A program made the translations under genes and the position numbers. Source: an uncultured bacterium (lineage in GTDB: Bacteria > Verrucomicrobiota > Kiritimatiellia > CAIKKV01 > CAITUY01). Taken from it: 64,000 nucleotides of DNA. The stretch is from positions 83,850 to 147,849 of the forward strand of contig CAIVSY010000016.1 in the NCBI GenBank assembly GCA_903908715.1. Direction: 5' to 3'. Under the pieces are notes generated by a model. That model was not told the origin of the DNA. It was given only the letters and a program-made list of their open reading frames with translations, and ran no database searches. Positions 1-9,038 of the stretch are shown here, one piece after another (the stretch's first letter is position 1; the number at the start of each line of letters is the position of its first letter).

Positions 1-1
1 G

Positions 2-874
2 AATGACATTGTCACGTACTTGAAGGCCCATCCGGAAATCAAGGACGTGATTATTTCCGGCGGCGATCCGCTGACCATGGCCACATCCCTCTTGGAACGC
101 ATCCTCATGGCCGTGCGGTCAGTGCCAAGCGTCGAAATCATCCGGCTGGGGACCCGCGTCCCCGTGGTGCTGCCGCAGCGGATTACGAATGAGCTAACGC
201 AAATGCTGGCAAAGTATCATCCGGTCTGGGTTAATACCCATTTTAATCATCCCAATGAGGTTACGCCTGAATCACAAGCGGCGTGCGCACGGCTGGCCAA
301 CGCGGGGATACCCCTTGGCAACCAAAGCGTCCTGCTGAAGGGGGTTAATGACTCTCCGCAAGTCATGGAAGAACTCTGCAGGGCTCTGGTGAGGTCGCGA
401 GTGCGGCCGTACTACCTCTTTCAATGCGACCTGGTTCGTGGCGTGGAGCATCTGAGGACGCCCCTGAGCCGAGGAATCGAGATCATGGAGTATCTGCGTG
501 GCCGATTGAGCGGGTTGGCAATCCCCACCTTCGTTGTGGATACACCCCATGGGGGTGGGAAGATTCCTATTCTCCCCAATTACATTGTCTCAATGAGTCC
601 CAGTCATACCGTGCTGCGAAATTACGAGGGTATGATTGTGAATTATCCTGAACCCGTCGTGCGGGAAACGCATGGTCGAGCCAACAATTGCGGCAAGAGC
701 CATACTCCGGGGGTTTGGGAATTATCGGCCGGTCATTCATCCGTCATAGCCCCATCGGGTGCTGCGCGGCAGAAGCGAAGAGCAGGCAGGAAAAACCATC
801 GTGCTGAAGATGTTGCTACGCATCCCGAGTTCAGTAGCCTGCTTCAGTCCATCCTCTCGGAATCGGGAGGCTGA
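2..874 (+). CDS. kamA: KamA-family lysine 2,3-aminomutase-like radical SAM protein (5' truncated by window edge)
   Basis: Frame 2 is open from base 2. Motifs YLKAHPEIKDVIISGGDPLTM, RLGTRVPVVLPQRI, WVNTHFNHPNE and VVDTPHGGGKIPILPNY are characteristic of KamA/AblA/EpmB proteins. The C-terminal tail is divergent. Confidence 0.9.
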   Translation, partial: NDIVTYLKAHPEIKDVIISGGDPLTMATSLLERILMAVRSVPSVEIIRLGTRVPVVLPQRITNELTQMLAKYHPVWVNTHFNHPNEVTPESQAACARLANAGIPLGNQSVLLKGVNDSPQVMEELCRALVRSRVRPYYLFQCDLVRGVEHLRTPLSRGIEIMEYLRGRLSGLAIPTFVVDTPHGGGKIPILPNYIVSMSPSHTVLRNYEGMIVNYPEPVVRETHGRANNCGKSHTPGVWELSAGHSSVIAPSGAARQKRRAGRKNHRAEDVATHPEFSSLLQSILSESGG

Positions 875-924
875 GGGTTGGAATTGCAGCTTGCGTTCTT
901 CCCCTTTTCACACTCGGCAAGGAA

Positions 925-1923
925 TTGATCGTGAAAACCAGAATCGGAATGACATACGATTTGCGCAGCGATTATCTCGCCTTGGGATATAAGGAGGAAG
1001 AAGTGGCAGAGTTCGATGCGGATATCACCATCGACTCGCTGGAGGCAGCCATCCATGACTTGGGATACACTCCCGTTCGGATTGGAAACGCCCGGAAATT
1101 GTGTGCAAGGCTATGTGTCGGAGACAGATGGGATATGGTATTCAATATTGCCGAGGGTATGGGGGACCGGAATCGCGAAGCCCAGGTACCAAGTCTATTG
1201 GATATTTTCAAGATCCCATACACTTTTTCCGATCCATTGGTCTGCGCGGTGACCCTCGATAAGGCGGTCGCGAAGCGAATCCTCCAGTCCGCAGGCATCC
1301 GTACACCTCGGTTTCAGGTTGTTCAGACAGCAGCAGACTGCAGCCAGGTCGATTTGGGTTACCCGCTTTTTGCGAAGCCCATAGCTGAAGGCACCGGTAA
1401 AGGGATAGATAAGGACTCGAAAGTTGATTCCGTGGAGCAACTTCAGGCGATCTGTGCGGCGTTGCTGGCAAGACATCAGCAGCCTGTGCTTGTTGAGGAA
1501 TATCTTCCTGGCCGTGAGTTCACGGTTGGAGTTCTTGGATCCGGCCGTACGGCTCGCGTGTTGGGCACAATGGAGGTTGCGATTCGCCCTAATGCAGAGA
1601 CCTCCATTTATTCATACGAAGTCAAGGAAAAGTGTGATGAGTTTGTGGACTATAGTCGACCTGCACGCACACCCGAAATATTGGCGGTTGAACAACTTGC
1701 ATTGGCTGCATATAAGGCATTGGAAGTCCGTGATGCCGGGCGTGTGGATATCAGAATGGATCGAGATGGCGCTGCAGCCTTCATGGAAGTTAATCCGTTG
1801 CCAGGCTTGAATCCTGGTCACTCCGATCTGCCGATGATTGCGACTCAGGAGGGAATGTCATACAAGGAACTGATCGGCTCTGTTTTGGAGAGCGCATTCC
1901 GCAGGGCTGCTGGCGCCAAATGA
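925..1923 (+). CDS. ATP-grasp protein, D-alanine-D-alanine ligase-like
   Basis: Ddl-like motifs: VFNIAEG, KPIAEGTGKGI, VEEYLPGREFTVGVLG, DIRMDRDGAAAFMEVNPLPGLNPGHSDLP. Start is TTG 925 or ATG 949. Its stop overlaps the next ATG (ATGA). Confidence 0.85.
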   Translation: MIVKTRIGMTYDLRSDYLALGYKEEEVAEFDADITIDSLEAAIHDLGYTPVRIGNARKLCARLCVGDRWDMVFNIAEGMGDRNREAQVPSLLDIFKIPYTFSDPLVCAVTLDKAVAKRILQSAGIRTPRFQVVQTAADCSQVDLGYPLFAKPIAEGTGKGIDKDSKVDSVEQLQAICAALLARHQQPVLVEEYLPGREFTVGVLGSGRTARVLGTMEVAIRPNAETSIYSYEVKEKCDEFVDYSRPARTPEILAVEQLALAAYKALEVRDAGRVDIRMDRDGAAAFMEVNPLPGLNPGHSDLPMIATQEGMSYKELIGSVLESAFRRAAGAK

Positions 1924-3473
1924 AGGACCGGCATCCATCGGTATTGGTCTTACATCATGCCGTTGCTGCCAGCAATAGCTCCTCTACTGCTGCCAGTGAT
2001 GCTGGCGTTATGGATGAAGTGCAGTCGGTTGTCGCAGCACTGCAGCAGCTTGGAATGCCACACCGGATTGCTTCTGTCGCCCGCCTGCAGGATCTCCCCC
2101 CCCTCTTGCAGGCGGCTAGCGAGCCTATTGTTTTTAACCTTGTCGAAAATTTCCCGGACGGCAGGACGGATCATGCAATGCAGGTGCCCACCCTTTGTGA
2201 GGCATTCGGGAAAGTGTGCACGGGTAATGATAGTTCATCACAGACACTGTGCCTGAATAAGTGGAGGACGAAAGGCGTTTTACGCGCGGCAGGTCTGCCT
2301 GTCCCAGAGGGTATAGTGGTCTTGCCGGGAACTTGCCTGACCTATGCCTTGCTCCCACCCAAGCCGTGGATTGTGAAACCCCTTTCGGCAGACGCCAGCG
2401 AAGGCATTCATGCGGGATCCGTTGTATCAGAAGACTTGCGCGCTCTCAACCGTGCCATTGCCAAGGTTCATAAGTCCTTTCATCAACCTGCGCTGGTGGA
2501 ATCATTTTTTGGCTGTCGAGAGTTGAATGTGGCCATCCTTCAGAAGGGCGGACGACTCAAGGCTCTCCCTGTGTCGGAAATCGAGTTCAGAAATTATTCA
2601 GGAAATCGCCCGAAGGTTGTTGACTATAAGGCGAAATGGGCCCCTGAATCATTTGAATATCGCAACACCGTACGCGTTGTGCCCGCATCCATTTCCCCTG
2701 CTCTCTCTCGCCGTATTGTCCGCAGTGCGCTCAAGGCGTGGCATGCATTGGGGTGTCGCGATTATGCGCGCATTGATTTCCGACTGGATGATGGTGGAGA
2801 TTTTGTGATTTTGGAAGCCAATCCAAACCCTGACATCGCTCCCGAAAGCGGATTTGCCGCATCCCTGACTGCGGCCGGACTCGAGTTCCGCCAATTTGTT
2901 AGATGCGTTGTGCATAACGCCATGAGCCGCTTGCCCGCCCATGATCGATCCTGCAGGCGTTCTCTTTGTTCACTTTCATCCAGAAAGGAAGGCGTTTCTA
3001 TTCGAAGAACAGAATCCTGCGATCGTGATTCCATTCTTGGCTTTATGCGAGATACCGGGTTCTTCCATCCTGGTGAAATCGATGTCGCCAGGGAGGTTCT
3101 TGATGATGCTATTAAAGGCGGTGCATCCGGCCATTACCAATCCTTTTGTCTTTGTGAAGGGGTTATCCCGGTGGGATGGATCTGCTTTGGACCAACGCCG
3201 TGTACCGTCGGGACGTATGATATTTATTGGATTGGCGTCTGCCCGAAGCATCAGGGGATGGGGTATGGGCGGGCATTACTGGAATATTCAGAAAGAATTA
3301 TGCGCAAAAGTAAGGGGCGTATGGCCATTATAGAGACTTCCGGCCGTGCAGGTTATGACGCGACGAGAGGTTTTTACCTGGCTAACGGTTATCGTGAAAT
3401 TGCGCGCGTCCCTGATTTCTATGCTATGGATGACGCTAGGGTGATCTACACGAAGCCGCTTGTTTTTTCTTGA
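1920..3473 (+). CDS. Fusion protein: ATP-grasp (D-Ala-D-Ala ligase-like) domain + C-terminal GNAT acetyltransferase
   Basis: N-terminal part has KPLSADASEGIHAGSVV, VESFFGCRELNVAIL and DYARIDFRLDDGGDFVILEANPNPDI (ATP-grasp). C-terminal part (about 2995-3470) has WIGVCPKHQGMGYGRALLEYSERI and ATRGFYLANGYREIARVPDFY (GNAT acetyl-CoA motif A/B). Confidence 0.85.
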   Translation: MKDRHPSVLVLHHAVAASNSSSTAASDAGVMDEVQSVVAALQQLGMPHRIASVARLQDLPPLLQAASEPIVFNLVENFPDGRTDHAMQVPTLCEAFGKVCTGNDSSSQTLCLNKWRTKGVLRAAGLPVPEGIVVLPGTCLTYALLPPKPWIVKPLSADASEGIHAGSVVSEDLRALNRAIAKVHKSFHQPALVESFFGCRELNVAILQKGGRLKALPVSEIEFRNYSGNRPKVVDYKAKWAPESFEYRNTVRVVPASISPALSRRIVRSALKAWHALGCRDYARIDFRLDDGGDFVILEANPNPDIAPESGFAASLTAAGLEFRQFVRCVVHNAMSRLPAHDRSCRRSLCSLSSRKEGVSIRRTESCDRDSILGFMRDTGFFHPGEIDVAREVLDDAIKGGASGHYQSFCLCEGVIPVGWICFGPTPCTVGTYDIYWIGVCPKHQGMGYGRALLEYSERIMRKSKGRMAIIETSGRAGYDATRGFYLANGYREIARVPDFYAMDDARVIYTKPLVFS

Positions 3474-3554
3474 GTTTCAGGCGTTCGGCGTGATAACAAT
3501 TTCACCCACTCAGTACCAGGTAAGGACTGTACCAAACAGGAGGCACGACGGCTC

Positions 3555-4388
3555 ATGGGTTGGTTTATCAAAAAACAGCAGCCGGTCGCCAAGCCGGAGC
3601 CTAGGGAGGACATATGGATCCAATGTCCATCCTGTAAGGCGCATATTTTCAAGGATGAGTGGGAGAAAGATCTCAAGGTTTGCAAGGAATGCAATTACCA
3701 CGAACGCCTCACATGGAAAGAACGGGTTGATATCCTTCTGGATCCCAAGTCGTTCAAGGAGATTGCATCCCGGATCTCCTTTAACGATCCGTTGAAATTC
3801 TCGGATGCCAAGGGAAGCTATGCTTCCAAGGCTGCCGAGAACCGAGGAAAGACAGGGCTCAATGAATCCATCGTTACTGGCACCGGAAAACTGCACGGCG
3901 TAAGGGTGACAGTTGCCGTAATGGACTTTCGTTTCCTGGGGGGCAGCCTGGCAAGCGGTACGGGCGAGAAGTTCCTGCAGGCCGGGATGTTTGCATTGAA
4001 GCATAAACAGCCTTTCATAGTATTCTCCGCGTCCGGTGGAGCCCGGATGCATGAAGGCATTATCTCCTTGATGCAAATGCCCAAGACTTGTGCTGTCCTG
4101 GCCCGCTTGCGGGAGGCTAAGGTTCCGTATATCTCGGTCATGACTGACCCCACGACAGGCGGTGTCTCGGCAAGTTATGCCATGGTTGGAGACATCCACA
4201 TCGCCGAACCGCGCGCATTGATCGGTTTTGCCGGTAGACGCGTCATTGAGGAGACCATTAAGCAGAAATTGCCCGACAGTTTTCAAACGGCGGAGTACCT
4301 GCTTGCTCATGGTTTTGTGGACATCATTGTCGCCCGCAAGGACATGAAAGACACCCTCCATCGACTGATGAAATATTGTTCGCGCTGA
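3555..4388 (+). CDS. accD: Acetyl-CoA carboxylase carboxyltransferase subunit beta
   Basis: N-terminal Cys4 zinc ribbon (WIQCPSCKAHIFKDEWEKDLKVCKECNYHERL) followed by crotonase-fold motifs FSASGGARMHEGIISLMQM and DPTTGGVSASYAMVGDI. Confidence 0.97.
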   Translation: MGWFIKKQQPVAKPEPREDIWIQCPSCKAHIFKDEWEKDLKVCKECNYHERLTWKERVDILLDPKSFKEIASRISFNDPLKFSDAKGSYASKAAENRGKTGLNESIVTGTGKLHGVRVTVAVMDFRFLGGSLASGTGEKFLQAGMFALKHKQPFIVFSASGGARMHEGIISLMQMPKTCAVLARLREAKVPYISVMTDPTTGGVSASYAMVGDIHIAEPRALIGFAGRRVIEETIKQKLPDSFQTAEYLLAHGFVDIIVARKDMKDTLHRLMKYCSR

Positions 4389-4434
4389 CCCTTGCCTGCA
4401 GACGAGAATCACTGATCGCCGGAAGGAACGATCT

Positions 4435-5382
4435 ATGACAAACTTGGATTTTGAAAAACCCGTGAGTGATATCGAATCCCGGATTGCCGATCTTAAGCAA
4501 ATGCACCCTTCACCGTCTTCTGAAATAGAGGCGGAGATACGTAAACTGAAGGAGGATCAGATTGCGAACCTGAAAAGGATATACGCGGATCTGACACCGT
4601 GGCAGACCGTTCAGGTGGCACGTCATCCGGATCGACCGCTGATCCGGGATTTTATTGCGGGTGTTTGTTCTGAGTTTATCGAGTTGCACGGGGATCGCCT
4701 TTTTGGAGATGACCAAGGGATGATTGGCGGGTTTGCCACCATAGGAAAACATCGCGTTGTCCTGATCGGACACCAAAAGGGCAGGACACTTGAGGAGAAG
4801 ATCAAGTGCAACTTCGGACAAGCCTGTCCCGAAGGTTACAGAAAAGCATTACGTCTTATGAAGCTGGCGGAGAAGTATCACCTCCCCGTCGTATCCCTTA
4901 TTGACACACCCGGCGCATTCCCGGGAGCGGACGCAGAAGAGAGGGGGCAGGCGGAAGCCATCGCCCGGAATCTGATGGAAATGGCAGCGTTGCACACTCC
5001 GATCGTCGTGATTATAACCGGCGAAGGCGGAAGCGGCGGAGCGATTGGCATAGGTGTCGGGGATACAATTCTCATGCTGAGTCACGCGGTTTACTCTGTA
5101 ATATCCCCGGAAGGGTGTGCTTCCATTCTCTGGCGTGACGGAACCAAGGCTGCGGAGGCCGCCAATGCGCTCAAGATAACGGCGAAATCCCTTCTGTCAT
5201 TGAAAGTCATCGACGAAATTATTCCAGAGCCGGTTGGCGGAGCTCATCGCGATTACCCATCCACAATGAAAGTGGTTGGAAAGTCGATCGAGAGGCATTT
5301 GGACAAACTCAGTCACACATCAACTCACAAGATTGTGAAGCGGCGTTTTGAGAAATTCGCCGCCATGGGGCGATTCAAGTAA
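4435..5382 (+). CDS. accA: Acetyl-CoA carboxylase carboxyltransferase subunit alpha
   Basis: QVARHPDRPLIRDFI, ELHGDRLFGDD, IDTPGAFPGADAEERGQAEAIARNL, GEGGSGGAIGIGVGD, SVISPEGCASILWRD are AccA hallmarks. Confidence 0.97.
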   Translation: MTNLDFEKPVSDIESRIADLKQMHPSPSSEIEAEIRKLKEDQIANLKRIYADLTPWQTVQVARHPDRPLIRDFIAGVCSEFIELHGDRLFGDDQGMIGGFATIGKHRVVLIGHQKGRTLEEKIKCNFGQACPEGYRKALRLMKLAEKYHLPVVSLIDTPGAFPGADAEERGQAEAIARNLMEMAALHTPIVVIITGEGGSGGAIGIGVGDTILMLSHAVYSVISPEGCASILWRDGTKAAEAANALKITAKSLLSLKVIDEIIPEPVGGAHRDYPSTMKVVGKSIERHLDKLSHTSTHKIVKRRFEKFAAMGRFK

Positions 5383-5402
5383 TTTTAAAGAAAGGACCGA
5401 GC

Positions 5403-7373
5403 ATGGCCAGGAAGAAAGGCACCCAAAAGGAAGCTACGACCACAACAACCAATCGGATTCCCCTTCGCATTACCGATACGACTCTGCGGGATGCGCATCA
5501 ATCGTTGTGGGCTACGCGAATGCGTACCGATGACATCGTGAAGATCCTCGATATCATTGACAATGTTGGCTACTACTCACTCGAAGTATGGGGGGGGGCC
5601 ACTTTTGATGTTTGTCTGCGATTCCTGAGGGAAGACCCATGGGAAAGGCTGCGGATCATAAAGAGTCATGCTCGCAAGACGCCGTTACAGATGTTGTTGC
5701 GCGGTCAGAACATTCTGGGTTACCGTAATTATGCTGACGATATTCTGGAACGATTCATCACCCTCGCCTGTGAGAACGGAATCGACATCTTTCGTATTTT
5801 CGACGCCCTGAATGACACACGGAATCTTGAGAAGGCGATTAAATTCGTCAAGAAATGCGGAGGCCACGCCCAGGGCACAATCAGCTATACCGTCAGCCCT
5901 GTACACACGGTTGATGCCTATGTGGACATCGCAAAGGAGCAGATTGCCATGGGAATTGACTCCCTTTGCATCAAGGACATGGCAGGAATACTGTCTCCCA
6001 TCTCTGCAGAGCGGCTCGTGTCGGCATTGATCCGCGAGACCAAGATTCCCATACAGGTCCATTCTCACATGACAAGCGGAATGGCGTCTGCAAGCTATGT
6101 GGAAGCGGTTCGAGCCGGTGCAGGCGCTATTGATTGCGCGATTTCCCCGATGTCGGGCTTTTCGTCTCAACCTCCCGTTGAGACCATGCTGGCCATCTTT
6201 GATGAGACAAGCTATCACGCGAATCTGGACAAGGACGCTTTGAGGGAAGTCTGCAAGTACTTCACCGAACTAGCTCCAAAGCGACAGTTGGCCCATCACA
6301 AGTCCGAGAACATCATCGATCCGGAAGTGCTGTTGCACCATATTCCCGGCGGCATGATCTCTAATCTGCGCAGCCAACTGGCACAGCAGAATGCGCTCGA
6401 TAAGATTGACCAAGTGTTCGATGAGTTGCCCCGCGTTCGCAAAGATCTTGGCTATCCCCCATTGGTGACGCCGACCAGTCAAATTATCGGCATCCAGGCC
6501 GTTATGAACGTTCTGGCAGGCGAACGGTATGAACTGGTCTCCAAGGAAGTTAAGGATTATGTAAAGGGGCTGTATGGCCGGTCGCCATCCGTAATCAACC
6601 CCGAAGTGCGCGAAAAAATCCTTGGCGATGAGGCGCCGATTACCTGCCGTCCCGCAGACTTGCTCGCACCCATGCTTCCGACCGCTACCGATGGAGTAGA
6701 TCCCAAGTTCATCAAGAAGGAAGAGGATATAATCTCGTATTGCCTCTTCCCGGAAGTTGCCTTGGAATTCTTCAAATGGCGCGCTGCACCTCCAGACCAA
6801 AGGGCGCCAGTGCCTGCAGACCTCGAACTCAAGAAGCAGGAAGAAGAGGAAACGAAGCATCCGACCGCACCGCGTGCTTTTCTGGCACCATCGGACTACC
6901 AGTCTATTGAGCACTTGCTGGGGAAAGTCAGGGACCTGAACTTTTCACAGATCACGATTCAGCATTCCGGTGGGTCAGTCAGTATCAACGCGCATGGTAT
7001 TACGGCCACCCCACATGGCAGTGCGGTGACTGCCCAGCCTTTAGCTCCAGCACCGGCAGTCGTAGCTTCCTCATCGGCGGCTCCCTCCCCTACCCCTGCG
7101 CCCGCCGCCACCCCCCAAGAGTCCGCAGAATCAGGGCCCGCCATCGAAGCACCGCTCAACGGGACGTTCTATCGTTCATCAGCCCCCGGTAAACCCCCTC
7201 TAGTCGAGGAAGGCCAAGAAGTGAAGGCCGGTACTACTGTTTGCATTGTGGAGGCAATGAAGTTGTTTAATGAGATCAAGGCACCTTGCAATTGCCGTAT
7301 TGGCAAGGCCATGGTCGAACATGGAAAACCCGTAAAGAAGGGCTCTGCCCTGTTCACGTATACAAAGCTTTAG
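5403..7373 (+). CDS. Oxaloacetate decarboxylase alpha / pyruvate carboxylase B-type carboxyltransferase with C-terminal AccB-like (BCCP) region
   Basis: RITDTTLRDAHQSLWATRMRTDDI, EVWGGATFDVCLRFLREDPWERL, QVHSHMTSGMASASYVEAVRAG (HMGL-like/PYC_OADA carboxyltransferase). C-terminus: LNFSQITIQHSGGSVSI, an Ala/Pro linker, then GTFYRSSAPG...CIVEAMKLFNEI biotin-attachment domain resembling AccB. Confidence 0.93.
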   Translation: MARKKGTQKEATTTTTNRIPLRITDTTLRDAHQSLWATRMRTDDIVKILDIIDNVGYYSLEVWGGATFDVCLRFLREDPWERLRIIKSHARKTPLQMLLRGQNILGYRNYADDILERFITLACENGIDIFRIFDALNDTRNLEKAIKFVKKCGGHAQGTISYTVSPVHTVDAYVDIAKEQIAMGIDSLCIKDMAGILSPISAERLVSALIRETKIPIQVHSHMTSGMASASYVEAVRAGAGAIDCAISPMSGFSSQPPVETMLAIFDETSYHANLDKDALREVCKYFTELAPKRQLAHHKSENIIDPEVLLHHIPGGMISNLRSQLAQQNALDKIDQVFDELPRVRKDLGYPPLVTPTSQIIGIQAVMNVLAGERYELVSKEVKDYVKGLYGRSPSVINPEVREKILGDEAPITCRPADLLAPMLPTATDGVDPKFIKKEEDIISYCLFPEVALEFFKWRAAPPDQRAPVPADLELKKQEEEETKHPTAPRAFLAPSDYQSIEHLLGKVRDLNFSQITIQHSGGSVSINAHGITATPHGSAVTAQPLAPAPAVVASSSAAPSPTPAPAATPQESAESGPAIEAPLNGTFYRSSAPGKPPLVEEGQEVKAGTTVCIVEAMKLFNEIKAPCNCRIGKAMVEHGKPVKKGSALFTYTKL

Positions 7374-7394
7374 AATCAGGCTGTTGCCTGTGGA

Positions 7395-7850
7395 ATGCCG
7401 ATGAATGATGCCTCTGTGACCATAGGTGCCGACGGCGTTGACGTTGGCCAGATTGTTGAGGAAATACGCAAAACTGTTGCGGATAAAATGCAATCCGGTG
7501 CCTATGCCGGAGCGCAACTGGCTCGTGCAGAAAGGTATAATCTCGTTAACCTCAAGAAGCATGAGAACTTTTTCGATGTTTACATGGAAAGCCTTCGCGA
7601 GGCAGTATCTGTCGATATTAATGATTTCGAGATTCGAGAACGACGTGGTTGTGCAGCATTGGTCCTGATTCCATTGAAGAAGGTTATCTGGCAGTTACTG
7701 AAGTTCTACACCTATCGCATGTGGTCACAACAGAATCAGGTTAACGGCCTCCTTCTCTCTGCAATCGAGGAAGTCGACAGGAAGTACAGGGTGCAACTTC
7801 GAACTCTGGAGGATCGTTTAGCCAAGCTCGAATCGAGAGTGGGGACCTGA
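7395..7850 (+). CDS. Hypothetical protein, 151 aa, stop/start overlap with the downstream glycosyltransferase
   Basis: ORF in operon orientation; C-terminal coiled-coil-like segment (YRVQLRTLEDRLAKLESRV); stop overlaps the ATG of the next gene (TGATG). Confidence 0.7.
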   Translation: MPMNDASVTIGADGVDVGQIVEEIRKTVADKMQSGAYAGAQLARAERYNLVNLKKHENFFDVYMESLREAVSVDINDFEIRERRGCAALVLIPLKKVIWQLLKFYTYRMWSQQNQVNGLLLSAIEEVDRKYRVQLRTLEDRLAKLESRVGT

Positions 7851-9028
7851 TGGGGACAAAGCGGCGAATCGCCTTTGTTGCTCCTCGTTTTCTGCTTGGC
7901 AAATCGGTTGGCGGGGCAGAAACGCTTCTGCGCCGCCTGGCTGAACATCTGGCTACCCATGATTATGATGTCGATTTTCTGACCACATGCGCCCAGGATC
8001 ATTTCACATGGGCCAACGCAATTGAACCGGGCACAAGACGCGTGGGCCCCCTTAATGTGTATTTTTTCCCTGTCGATGAAGACCGGAATAAAGATTCGTT
8101 CCTTGCCATTCAAGACCGCATATGCCATGGAGCCGTGATTTCCCGCGAAGAGGAATTGGAGTGGCACCGGAACAACATAAATAGCAAACCGCTTTATGAC
8201 TACTTGCGAAAAGCCGGGAAGGATTACCACCGCATTATCATGGGTCCTTACCTTTTCGGGTTAATCTATTCCGCATGCCTGATTCAGCCCGATCGCACAT
8301 GGCTCCTCCCATGTCTTCATGATGAACCCTTCGCCCGTCTCACCACGATTCGGGAAATGTTTCACACTGTTGCGGGATGTCTCTTCAACGCTCTTCCTGA
8401 AAGAGATCTGGCAGTCCGCCTTTATGACATTACGGACAAGCCTGCACACATTGTGGGTTTGGGAATAGACGATTTCACTGCCGATGCAAAGGCATTCCGG
8501 TGCCTGCATAAGATCGAATCGCCCTTTCTGATTTACTCCGGCCGGAGGGAACCTCTAAAGGGGACTCCACTGCTGCTTGACTACGTGAACGCTTTCCGTC
8601 AGCGGACCCAGATAGACCTTCGGCTTGTGTTGACTGGCACCGGACCGATCGATCCTCCTCCCTCCCTTGCGCCGTATGTGCTTGACCTTGGATTTGTAAC
8701 GGAAACAGAAAAGCACAACGCCATGGCTGCAGCCTTGGCTTTTTGCCATCCCTCCGTAAATGAAAGCCTGAGCATCGTGCTGCTTGAAGCCTGGTTAGCC
8801 GGAACTCCAGCACTAGTGCATGCCGGCGGTGAAGTCATGCCCTATCATTGCCGGCTTGCGAATGGCGGTTTCTGGTTTCGCAATTATCCGGAATTTGAGG
8901 AATTCACAATGTTGCTCATTGCACAACCGGATATGCGCCGCAATCTCGGCGTCAATGGACGTCAATACGTCTTGCGCAACTATAACTGGGAAACTATTGG
9001 GCAACGCCTTTGCGTGGCCTTGACGTAG
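7850..9028 (+). CDS. Glycosyltransferase family 4 (GT-B fold)
   Basis: IAFVAPRFLLGKSVGGAETLLRRLAEHLATHDYDVDFLTT, FLIYSGRREPLKGTPLLLDYV, FCHPSVNESLSIVLLEAWLAGTPALVHAGGEV. Confidence 0.88.
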   Translation: MGTKRRIAFVAPRFLLGKSVGGAETLLRRLAEHLATHDYDVDFLTTCAQDHFTWANAIEPGTRRVGPLNVYFFPVDEDRNKDSFLAIQDRICHGAVISREEELEWHRNNINSKPLYDYLRKAGKDYHRIIMGPYLFGLIYSACLIQPDRTWLLPCLHDEPFARLTTIREMFHTVAGCLFNALPERDLAVRLYDITDKPAHIVGLGIDDFTADAKAFRCLHKIESPFLIYSGRREPLKGTPLLLDYVNAFRQRTQIDLRLVLTGTGPIDPPPSLAPYVLDLGFVTETEKHNAMAAALAFCHPSVNESLSIVLLEAWLAGTPALVHAGGEVMPYHCRLANGGFWFRNYPEFEEFTMLLIAQPDMRRNLGVNGRQYVLRNYNWETIGQRLCVALT

Positions 9029-9038
9029 GGCCCTTTCG

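Noticed and set aside
3510-4412. 300-aa minus-strand ORF opposite accD
   Set aside because: Fully antisense to a confidently identified accD; residue composition (Cys/His/Gln-rich, no domain) is typical of a shadow ORF.
5685-6914. Minus-strand ORFs of 177 and 214 aa opposite the carboxyltransferase gene
   Set aside because: Antisense shadows of a strongly conserved coding frame; no recognisable motif.
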